Assembly (NCBI RefSeq): GCF_000757885.1
Contig: NZ_JQCR01000002.1
Coordinates: forward strand, 2,604,001 to 2,668,000
Direction of reading: 5' to 3'
Source of the DNA: Paenibacillus wynnii
Lineage (GTDB): Bacteria; Bacillota; Bacilli; Paenibacillales; Paenibacillaceae
Length of the DNA: 64,000 nucleotides
In this document: positions 37,487-44,881 of the stretch, piece by piece
Layout of the letters: every line of letters starts with the position of its first letter
Position numbering within the stretch: position 1 is the first letter of the stretch
Translations under genes and position numbers: made by a program
Notes under the pieces: generated by a model
Told to the model about the DNA's origin: nothing
Database searches by the model: none
Seen by the model: the letters and a program-made list of their open reading frames with translations, nothing else

Positions 37487-39400
37487 ATGAGGAAATTAAG
37501 CTTAACCCGGGGACTGCATACAGTGCTGGCGATGCTGCTTCTGTTGGCACTTATACCGATCACCACTGTTCAAGCAGCGGCGAAGGATAACTTGGAGCTG
37601 CTTCTAAAGGTGGGTAGTACGAACGCAACCGTGAACGGAAAGACGATCAAGATTGTGAAGCCTTTCACCGAAAAGGGTGCGGTAATGGTACCTCTGGGTG
37701 TATTTAAAAAGACTTTCGGCAGCACAGTCACTCTTGAACTAAATGATGTGGTTAAAGTTATGTTCGGTCCGCATACCGGTGCAATGACGATTGGCAGCCA
37801 AACCGCATGGAAGGACGGCGTGAAGGTAAAACTCGATGCGCCTCCTCGGATGGTTTCCGGTGTGCTGATGGTCCCCCTGCGTTTTGTAGCGGGAGTAATT
37901 GGGGCGGGTATTTCCTCGGGCAGCAAGGGTACGATTGTGGTGAGTATGGCAGCGCCTTTAGCGGATAGCCGGAGTCCTAAAAATGATGGGATAGATAGTG
38001 GTGTGGGTAAAACCAAGGTTGGCAACAGCTACTACGAGTGGAGCATGAATTACCCATCCGGTCTTATTGTAGGGGACAGCGGCGGGGATGAGAATGTAGC
38101 CACGTTCATGAGCTCGGAGAACCTCTACTATCTGGAGATACATGCTACCCTTCTTGAGGTTAAGGCGGATGTGGATGAAATGCTGGATCAGTTGGTTCGC
38201 AGCTCAGAAGAAAGCGGTGAGACCATACTTGACCGTGGGACCTTTCCGGAGGCAATGATTCCTTATGCGCGAGTAGTGAGCAAGGATTCCAGCGGAGCCT
38301 TGTGGGAAGGTCGTCAATATTATGCGAACGGCAGATTATATGAACTCTATTTGACGGATGATAATGCGATGAATTATAAGGATTTTGCCAAATATGCTGG
38401 ACTGTTGAATTCATTTCAGCCGTCCTTTAATGCTAAAGACCGATCGATCAGGGACCTCTCCACAGTAAAAGAGGGCTCCCGAACTGCTCTCAATAGGGAT
38501 TATGGCATTTCTCTACAGATTCCGGCCGATTGGAGCAAGGATGACCAGCATCTTTATTATGAAAGTAAGGATGGGAGTTATTTTCAGCTAAAAGTAAGCT
38601 CGGCACCCTCAGGTTCTTCACTGGCAAGCTGGGGGGAGGAACTGAAAAGCCAGGCTGCAGACAGCTTTGTGCCGGATGCCTATTTGAACAAAGGTAGCTT
38701 CTTCATAAACATATCCGGTGTTCAGGCGCAAATTAATGAAGTGCAGTACAACTATGGAAATGGCTGGACGACGGAATATCAAATGCTTCTTCTCAAAAAC
38801 GGCTATCGCTATTATGGGAAGTTTGTAGCATCCGCGGGACATGAAGACGAGAAAGCCAAGTTTAATGCCATGGTTTCTTCTATGAAGATTGATTTTGAGA
38901 CCATCAAGGAGAACTTTGGGCGGTTAGCGGAGGACTCTTATCTATCGCTTAAGAATAAGGCTGTGACCAAAATATCCAAAACCTTCGGCTATGTAATCGA
39001 CATCCCGCTGCTGTGGGCGCCATATCAGGATATTTTTGAGACGCAAAATGTAGAGTACCGATTCACTGGCGGCCGTTTCCAGCTTTCTTTAAGTCCTGAG
39101 GGATTCATGGAGTTTACTGTTAACCAGCTTAAGGATTATTATCAGAACAAAAATAATGATCCCAAAGGCCCGATCATCGAGAGTGTTGAGGAAACGACAT
39201 TCGCGGGTGGGCCGGCAACAGTAATCACCGTGCATCAGACGAAGGGCGCTATTCCTTATGTAATTAAAACTACAGTTTTCAGTAAAAAAGATGTGGTCTA
39301 TACACTCACTGTAACGCTAAATGATGCTAATGCCACACCTGTGCAGCAGCAGCTTCTGGAGCAAACGCTGCAGTCGTTCCGGTTTACGGGTACAAAGTAA
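37487..39400 (+). CDS. Secreted stalk-domain protein (637 residues)
   Basis: A signal peptide (about residues 1-31, ending TTVQAAA) precedes a copper-amine-oxidase-N-like stalk domain (about 35-150; GAVMVPLGVFKKTFGSTVTL and LMVPLRFVAGVIGAGISSG). Three segments of about 150 residues follow, each with a WS(M/K)- or Y(V/G)I-type strand and a final FQP/MKI-type helix (about 175-310, 330-465 and 485-635); they look like repeated domains of unknown function. It follows the HtrA-like gene by 40 bp and may be co-transcribed with it. A cell-surface role is inferred. Confidence 0.82.
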   Translation: MRKLSLTRGLHTVLAMLLLLALIPITTVQAAAKDNLELLLKVGSTNATVNGKTIKIVKPFTEKGAVMVPLGVFKKTFGSTVTLELNDVVKVMFGPHTGAMTIGSQTAWKDGVKVKLDAPPRMVSGVLMVPLRFVAGVIGAGISSGSKGTIVVSMAAPLADSRSPKNDGIDSGVGKTKVGNSYYEWSMNYPSGLIVGDSGGDENVATFMSSENLYYLEIHATLLEVKADVDEMLDQLVRSSEESGETILDRGTFPEAMIPYARVVSKDSSGALWEGRQYYANGRLYELYLTDDNAMNYKDFAKYAGLLNSFQPSFNAKDRSIRDLSTVKEGSRTALNRDYGISLQIPADWSKDDQHLYYESKDGSYFQLKVSSAPSGSSLASWGEELKSQAADSFVPDAYLNKGSFFINISGVQAQINEVQYNYGNGWTTEYQMLLLKNGYRYYGKFVASAGHEDEKAKFNAMVSSMKIDFETIKENFGRLAEDSYLSLKNKAVTKISKTFGYVIDIPLLWAPYQDIFETQNVEYRFTGGRFQLSLSPEGFMEFTVNQLKDYYQNKNNDPKGPIIESVEETTFAGGPATVITVHQTKGAIPYVIKTTVFSKKDVVYTLTVTLNDANATPVQQQLLEQTLQSFRFTGTK

Positions 39401-39460
39401 GACTATTTAAGACATAAGACTATTGCTCTAATTCATGCAATGTTATAATTGTTTTTGACG

Positions 39461-39504
39461 AAGAACGTCCTTTATGCCAGTCGGCAGAGGACGTTCTTTT
39501 TTTT
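39461..39504 (+). terminator. Terminator after the stalk-domain protein
   Basis: AAGAACGTCCT pairs with AGGACGTTCTT (inner GCC/GGC), followed by a run of eight T. Confidence 0.9.
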
Positions 39505-39619
39505 ATGTAAAAACACCTCCGCCGCCATGTTGATTAGCTGGTATTAGGCTCCATACGCCTCGGATTCATGGTACTTAGGACACTCTAAGCACTTAAACGA
39601 TCCATGTGCTGTCTCGAGT

Positions 39620-40120
39620 GCTGAATTGTTGCAGAAAGTGCAGGAAATGGGGTGTGAGTGGGGCCAGGTGAGGTGAATTGTTGCAGAAAGTGCAGGAATT
39701 GGGGTGTATGTGCGGTCTAGAGTGCTGGATTGTTGTACAAAGTGCAGGAATTGGTGTGTGTGCGGGGCCTAGTGAGCTGAATTGTTGCAGAAAGTACAGG
39801 AATTGGTGTGTGTGCGGGGCCTCGGGTGCTGAGTTGTTGTAGAAAGTGCAGGAATTGGTGTGTGAGCGGGGCCTAGTGAGCTGAATTGTTGCAGAAAGTG
39901 CAGGAAATGGTGTGTTAGCGGGGCCTAGTGATCTGAATTGTTGCAGAAAGTGCAGGAATTGGGGTGTGTGGGGGGCCTAGTGAGCTGATTGTTGTATAAA
40001 TTGCAGGAAATGGGGGGTATGTGCGGTCTAGAGTGCTGGATTATTGTACAAAGTGCAGGAATTGGGGTGTGAGTGGGGCCTAGTGAGGTGGATTGTTGTA
40101 CAAAGTGCAGGAATTGCTGC
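39620..40120. repeat. 52-bp tandem repeat array, ten units (array 2)
   Basis: Units start at 39620, 39672, 39724, 39776, 39828, 39880, 39932, 39984, 40035 and 40087. The period is 52 bp with one 51-bp step. The core is GAATTGTTGTACAAAGTGCA or the variant with TTGCAG in place of TTGTAC, followed by GGAATTGG and a GCGGGGCCTAG block. It is the reverse complement of the array 1 unit, with matching length, dyad and G/C block. The surrounding 39505-40182 has no gene. Confidence 0.95.
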
Positions 40121-40124
40121 ACAC

Positions 40125-40148
40125 CTAAAGTAACTTTAGTCTTTTTTT
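40125..40148 (+). terminator. Terminator-like hairpin closing array 2
   Basis: CTAAAG-TAA-CTTTAG followed by TCTTTTTTT, 5 bp after the last repeat unit. A short stem but a good T run; it would stop plus-strand transcripts that cross the array. Confidence 0.5.
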
Positions 40149-40182
40149 AGAAGAAAACCAAAACATGAAAAGGATGATACTC

Positions 40183-40848
40183 ATGGACTTCGAGCAACAG
40201 CATCTATTATGGATGGAGCGCCACTTAAACGATAGATCGGGAGAGAGAAAAGGACGGTTGCTTAGAGGGCATCAGCATGCGGAAAACCTGCTGCTTAAGA
40301 ATGTATGGTGGCCGCTGTTCGGGAACCTGGATCATTTGCATCCGGAATACGAGGTGTATGATTGGAACCGCAAGTCGCAATTTCTTGATTTTGCTTATAT
40401 CACGCCCTATGGTCGTTTCGGACTGGAGTGTGACGGTTTTCAAAGCCACATAAAGGATATGGACCGGGAAAGATTTAGTTACTCATTGAATCGGGATACT
40501 TTTTTGACTGGAATGGGATGGAAGATTATTCACTTTTCATTTGATGATGTGCAGAAGCGTCCTGAGATTTGCCGCATGCTTTTGCAGATGGTTATTGGTC
40601 CCTCGTACTTAAGAATCCTCTCAGCAGAATCGACCTCTCCTTTAGAGAAAGAGGTTATACGTTTAGCTTGGAATTTGGGGAAGCCGATCCGAACCAAAGA
40701 TATTATGGTTCATTATAGGGTTAATTTTCGAACTGCCCGCAAATGGTTGCAGGGCTTGGTACATAAGGGAATGCTGCAGCCTTTAATCAAAAATAAATAC
40801 ACTTGTTACTACGAGCCTGTTGAGGGGCTAGCGGAGAGATTATTCTGA
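40183..40848 (+). CDS. PD-(D/E)XK nuclease-like protein with C-terminal winged helix
   Basis: A protein of about 221 residues. The ATG at 40183 is chosen because AAGGA lies 8 nt upstream; in-frame ATGs at 40165 and 40174 lack a site. The middle resembles DUF559/Vsr-type endonucleases: Asp in QFLDFAYITPYGRFGLECDG, Glu-x-Asp, then RDTFLTGMGWKIIHFSFDDV. The last 70 residues look like a winged helix (RVNFRTARKWLQGLVHKGML). The function is not known; a DNA-binding nuclease is inferred. It sits directly after repeat array 2. Confidence 0.65.
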   Translation: MDFEQQHLLWMERHLNDRSGERKGRLLRGHQHAENLLLKNVWWPLFGNLDHLHPEYEVYDWNRKSQFLDFAYITPYGRFGLECDGFQSHIKDMDRERFSYSLNRDTFLTGMGWKIIHFSFDDVQKRPEICRMLLQMVIGPSYLRILSAESTSPLEKEVIRLAWNLGKPIRTKDIMVHYRVNFRTARKWLQGLVHKGMLQPLIKNKYTCYYEPVEGLAERLF

Positions 40849-41120
40849 GAAAGTAAAATAATAAAGCAGTAAAGCAGGGGTTCTATTGGGAAATATCTGT
40901 GGGCTCCTGCTGTGAAATTAACACAATTCCGTTGTTCCAAGTAAGTAAGTAGTACCCTATAGTCTGGGAATCCGGTTAAAACATACTTTGTATCTGCGTA
41001 TATCGACTTTTTCTATATAAATGTTGGTAAACACATGGCGTACAGATGTGATATTTGATACAATAGATAAGTTAAAGACGATGAAAAGATCCGCTATTGC
41101 AGCGGTTTGGGAGGATATAG

Positions 41121-43673
41121 ATGACAGAGCAAGACATACGCAGAGAAGACGTGGAGCTGTTAGCTCCGGCAGGCGATTGGGACTGTATGCGTGCGGCGGT
41201 AGCGAATGGAGCAGACGCGGTCTTTTTTGGCGTGGAGAAGTTTAATGCACGGGCCAGAGCGAATAATTTTCGCATGGACGAGCTGCCGGAAATCATGGCG
41301 TTTTTGCACAGTTATGGAGTAAAAGGGTTTTTAACCTTTAATATATTAGTGTTCGAGAATGAGTTGACAGAGGCTAAGGAGCTAATCGATGCTTGTGTGG
41401 ATGCCGGAGTTGATGCGGTTATTGTGCAGGACTTGGGTCTGGTGAAGATGATTCGCGAGATTTCCCCGGATTTTCCGATTCATGGTTCAACACAAATGAC
41501 GATTACTTCCCCGGAGGCGGTAGAATTTACGAAACCTTTCGGATTAGAACGTGTAGTTCTCGGACGTGAAAATAACCTAAAACAAATCAAGACGATTGGC
41601 GAACAAGCCCGCCTGCCGATGGAAGTATTCGTGCATGGGGCTTTGTGTGTTTCTTATTCGGGTCAATGTCTGACCTCGGAAATGTGGGGCGGACGTTCTG
41701 CTAACCGTGGTGAATGCGCTCAAGCCTGCCGCCTCCCTTATGACCTAATGGTGGACGGAGTCGTTAAGCCGATGGGGGATGTAACTTATTTGCTGTCTCC
41801 TAAGGATTTGGCTGCCATTGATCTGATGCCCGAGCTGATTGAGGCAGGGGTCACTTCTTTTAAAATCGAGGGGCGTCTTAAGAGCCCGGAATATGTAGCT
41901 AATGTAGTGGGGAAATATCGGAAGGCGATTGACCGTTATTTTGACGGTGTTTGGTCGGAGCCGTCCAAGGAAGAAGTGCGAGAGCTGCAGCAGAGTTTTT
42001 CTCGGGGATTTACACATGGATTCCTGGGTGGAACGAATCACAAGAAGCTCGTGGACGGTACATTCCCGAAAAGCCGGGGCGTCTATCTGGGTACGGTGGA
42101 GCAAATCCTTCGAGACGGCGTAGTCTGCCGCATTCATGCACCGCTTAAGCGTGGGGATGGTATTGTTTTTGATGCTGGCGATCCTACGAAAAAAGAAGAA
42201 GGCGGACGTGTCTACGATTTGCGCCGTAAAGGTGTAAAGCTGGAGGGTGAGGCTGGTGAAGGCTGGATTATCGATATCGTTGCAGGCCGTAACGATGTGG
42301 ATCTGCGCCGTCTTCATGTCGGAGACCGTATCTGGAAGACTAATGATCCGGCGCTCGACAAAGCGCTGCGTCAAACCTACGAGACGGAGAAGCCGTACCG
42401 GGTATTCCCGGTTAACATTAAGGTCGAGGGCCGCGTTGGTGAGCCGCTCTCGACCTGGTGGACGGACACGCAAAAGGGCGTAACCGTCCGTGTAGACTCG
42501 GAGCTTCCGCTGGAAACCGCGCAGAAGCGCCCGATGGATGCTGCGCTGCTGGAAGAACAATTCGGCCGCCTCGGCGGGACCGTCTTCCAGCTTGGCGCTA
42601 TGGAGTCGCACCTGGAAGGCGACGTGATTGTGCCCATGCGCGAGCTCAACAGCATCCGCCGCCGCGCGGTGGAGCTGCTTGCGGGCGAGCGCCCGAAACC
42701 GCCCGTGTACGTGAAACGGGCGGTCGAGGTCTACAGCGACGCCGCCCCGAGGGGCGCCGCTGGGGTTGCCGTCCCTGCGAAGCGGGACGGCGCAGGTGTG
42801 CGCGGTGAAGCGGAGCTTACCGCGCTGTGCCGCAGCCTGCCGCAGGTGCAGGCTGCTCTTGACGCCGGCGTGACGAACATCTACGCCGACTTCGAGTTTA
42901 TCAAGCAGTTCCCGGCAGCGGTGGACGCTGTACGGGCGGCTGGCGCCAGCATTACGCTGGCAACGCCGCGTATCCATATGCCGGGCGAGAATGGCTATCA
43001 CGCTAATATTCTGCGTCTGCAGCCGGATGCTGTGCTGGTGCGTAATACCGGAGCATTGTATTACTACCTTCGCCGCCGGATGGAACAGCCGGATGCCGTT
43101 CATCCGCGAATCATTGGCGATTTCTCCTTGAATATCGCTAACCACAAAGCAGTAGCATTGTTCCTAGAGGCAGGCTGTGACCTTGTAACACCTTCCTACG
43201 ATCTGAACATTCAGCAGATGGTGGATCTGTTAGACCATAGTGACACGTCGCGTATGGAGATTGTAATCCACCAGCATCTGCCGATGTTCCATACGGAGCA
43301 TTGTGTATACTGCACATTCTTAAGTGAAGGAACTGACTTTACCAACTGCGGCCGTCCTTGTGAAGATCAGCGGGTTTCGCTTCAAGATCGCATCGGGATG
43401 TCCCATCCCGTCCGTGTGGATGAAGGCTGCCGTAACACGGTTTACAATGCCGTTGAACAGTCAGGCGCTGAATATCTTAATAACTTCCGTGAACTGGGAG
43501 TGACTTCCTTCCGTGTCGAGTTTCTGGAGGAGACACCGGAGCAGGTAGCAGAAGTTCTCAGCCTCTACAGCCGTGCGCTTCGCGGTGAGATTTCCGGCAC
43601 TCAAGTATGGAAAAGCTTGAAGGCTACCAACCAACTCGGCGTTACACGCGGCCAATTGGTAAACGCCAAGTAG
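41121..43673 (+). CDS. Long U32-family protein (RNA hydroxylation type)
   Basis: An 850-residue protein with two U32-like halves. The N-terminal half starts VELLAPAGDWDCMRAAVANG and has the four-cysteine cluster C176, C183, C199, C203 (HGALCVSYSGQC...GECAQAC). A collagenase-like/DUF3656 middle follows. The C-terminal half has a second cluster (HCVYC...NCGRPC, about residues 735-755). U32 proteins such as RlhA and TrhP use an iron-sulfur cluster and prephenate in rRNA or tRNA hydroxylation; the older label is peptidase. The linker near 42640-42830 is very GC-rich. GGGAGG precedes the ATG. Confidence 0.88.
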   Translation: MTEQDIRREDVELLAPAGDWDCMRAAVANGADAVFFGVEKFNARARANNFRMDELPEIMAFLHSYGVKGFLTFNILVFENELTEAKELIDACVDAGVDAVIVQDLGLVKMIREISPDFPIHGSTQMTITSPEAVEFTKPFGLERVVLGRENNLKQIKTIGEQARLPMEVFVHGALCVSYSGQCLTSEMWGGRSANRGECAQACRLPYDLMVDGVVKPMGDVTYLLSPKDLAAIDLMPELIEAGVTSFKIEGRLKSPEYVANVVGKYRKAIDRYFDGVWSEPSKEEVRELQQSFSRGFTHGFLGGTNHKKLVDGTFPKSRGVYLGTVEQILRDGVVCRIHAPLKRGDGIVFDAGDPTKKEEGGRVYDLRRKGVKLEGEAGEGWIIDIVAGRNDVDLRRLHVGDRIWKTNDPALDKALRQTYETEKPYRVFPVNIKVEGRVGEPLSTWWTDTQKGVTVRVDSELPLETAQKRPMDAALLEEQFGRLGGTVFQLGAMESHLEGDVIVPMRELNSIRRRAVELLAGERPKPPVYVKRAVEVYSDAAPRGAAGVAVPAKRDGAGVRGEAELTALCRSLPQVQAALDAGVTNIYADFEFIKQFPAAVDAVRAAGASITLATPRIHMPGENGYHANILRLQPDAVLVRNTGALYYYLRRRMEQPDAVHPRIIGDFSLNIANHKAVALFLEAGCDLVTPSYDLNIQQMVDLLDHSDTSRMEIVIHQHLPMFHTEHCVYCTFLSEGTDFTNCGRPCEDQRVSLQDRIGMSHPVRVDEGCRNTVYNAVEQSGAEYLNNFRELGVTSFRVEFLEETPEQVAEVLSLYSRALRGEISGTQVWKSLKATNQLGVTRGQLVNAK

Positions 43674-43704
43674 ACAGCAACTTTAATATTTCCATTATTA
43701 GATT

Positions 43705-43749
43705 AACGGGCAGGGCAAAGGGAGCAATCCCTTTCCTTGCCCGTTTTTT
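43705..43749 (+). terminator. Terminator after the U32 gene
   Basis: AACGGGCAGGGCAAAGGG pairs with CCCTTTCCTTGCCCGTT, followed by six T. Confidence 0.9.
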
Positions 43750-43877
43750 ATCAATGGGTATAACCCATTCAACTATTTCCCAAATACCATCAGAAACTGC
43801 TATAATTAAGGCTATTATTCCCCTTTTCATAGATAAGGTGTGGAACCGGAACAAATACATAAAAAGGAGCATATGCC

Positions 43878-44774
43878 ATGAAAATTCGCAAAGCTATTAT
43901 TCCTGCTGCAGGATTGGGTACTCGCTTTCTACCTGCAACCAAAGCAATGCCCAAAGAAATGCTGCCAATCGTAGATAAGCCGACGATTCAGTATATTGTA
44001 GAGGAAGCCGTTGCTTCAGGCATCGAAGATATTATTATCGTTACAGGAAAAGGAAAGCGGGCTATCGAAGACCACTTTGATACTTCCTTTGAGCTGGAGT
44101 TCGGTCTGGCGGAGAAGCAAAAGTGGGAGCTGCTGGACTCTGTACGCAAGTCATCTGAAATGGCGGACATTCACTACATCCGGCAAAAAGAACCGAAGGG
44201 CTTGGGACATGCCATTTGGTGCGCACGTAAATTCATAGGTAATGAACCCTTTGCTGTTTTGCTTGGAGATGACATTGTTGAAGCGGATACGCCCTGCCTG
44301 AAACAAATGATAGATGTATATGACGAATATAAATCTTCAATTGTTGGTGTTCAACCTGTTCCGTGGGAAGAAGTATCCCGTTATGGTGTGGTAGACGGTA
44401 CTGAATTGGCGGAACGTGTCTATAAAGCCAATCGTCTCGTAGAAAAGCCGAAAAGAGAGGATGCACCATCCAATCTGGCGATACTCGGACGCTACATCTT
44501 AACACCGCGTATTTTCGATATGCTTGGTGAACAGCAGGTAGGTGTAGGCGGAGAAATTCAGCTTACCGATGCCATTGCCCGTCTTAGTGAGGTAGAGCGG
44601 ATTATCGCCTATAACTTTGAGGGTAAGCGTCATGATGTAGGAGAGAAAATGGGCTTCATTCGAACTACTATCCACTATGCACTCCAACGTGGGGAGCTTA
44701 AAGAAGACCTGTTGCGCTACCTGAAAGAGATTGTAGAGAGTGAAATGGAAAAAAGCAGCCTACTAGAACAGTAA
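43878..44774 (+). CDS. galU: UTP-glucose-1-phosphate uridylyltransferase
   Basis: A 298-residue GalU/GtaB enzyme that makes UDP-glucose for surface glycans and lipoteichoic acid anchors. It has the nucleotide-binding [29 protein letters not shown] and [20 protein letters not shown]. It lies at the head of the glycan region but is followed by its own terminator, so it is transcribed separately. AAAGGAG precedes the ATG. Confidence 0.97.
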   Translation: MKIRKAIIPAAGLGTRFLPATKAMPKEMLPIVDKPTIQYIVEEAVASGIEDIIIVTGKGKRAIEDHFDTSFELEFGLAEKQKWELLDSVRKSSEMADIHYIRQKEPKGLGHAIWCARKFIGNEPFAVLLGDDIVEADTPCLKQMIDVYDEYKSSIVGVQPVPWEEVSRYGVVDGTELAERVYKANRLVEKPKREDAPSNLAILGRYILTPRIFDMLGEQQVGVGGEIQLTDAIARLSEVERIIAYNFEGKRHDVGEKMGFIRTTIHYALQRGELKEDLLRYLKEIVESEMEKSSLLEQ

Positions 44775-44812
44775 CGAACTTATTTTATATGTGGGAAAAC
44801 CATTAGCATTAT

Positions 44813-44855
44813 AAAAAGAGCGATCCCCAATTACTTGCTGGGAGTCGCTCTTTAA
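44813..44855. terminator. Bidirectional terminator between galU and the ligase gene
   Basis: AAAGAGCGA...TCGCTCTTT with inner TCCC/GGGA pairing, flanked by A and T runs on either side, between convergent genes. Confidence 0.85.
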
Positions 44856-44881
44856 GTTGTTCTATTAGCCTCAGCTAATTC

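Noticed and set aside
37570..38025. 151-codon antisense frame in the stalk-domain gene
   Set aside because: Shadow of the plus-strand gene without start signals.
41745..43145. 466-codon frame antisense to the U32 gene
   Set aside because: It is a shadow caused by GC-rich codons of the real gene; no domain or ribosome site.
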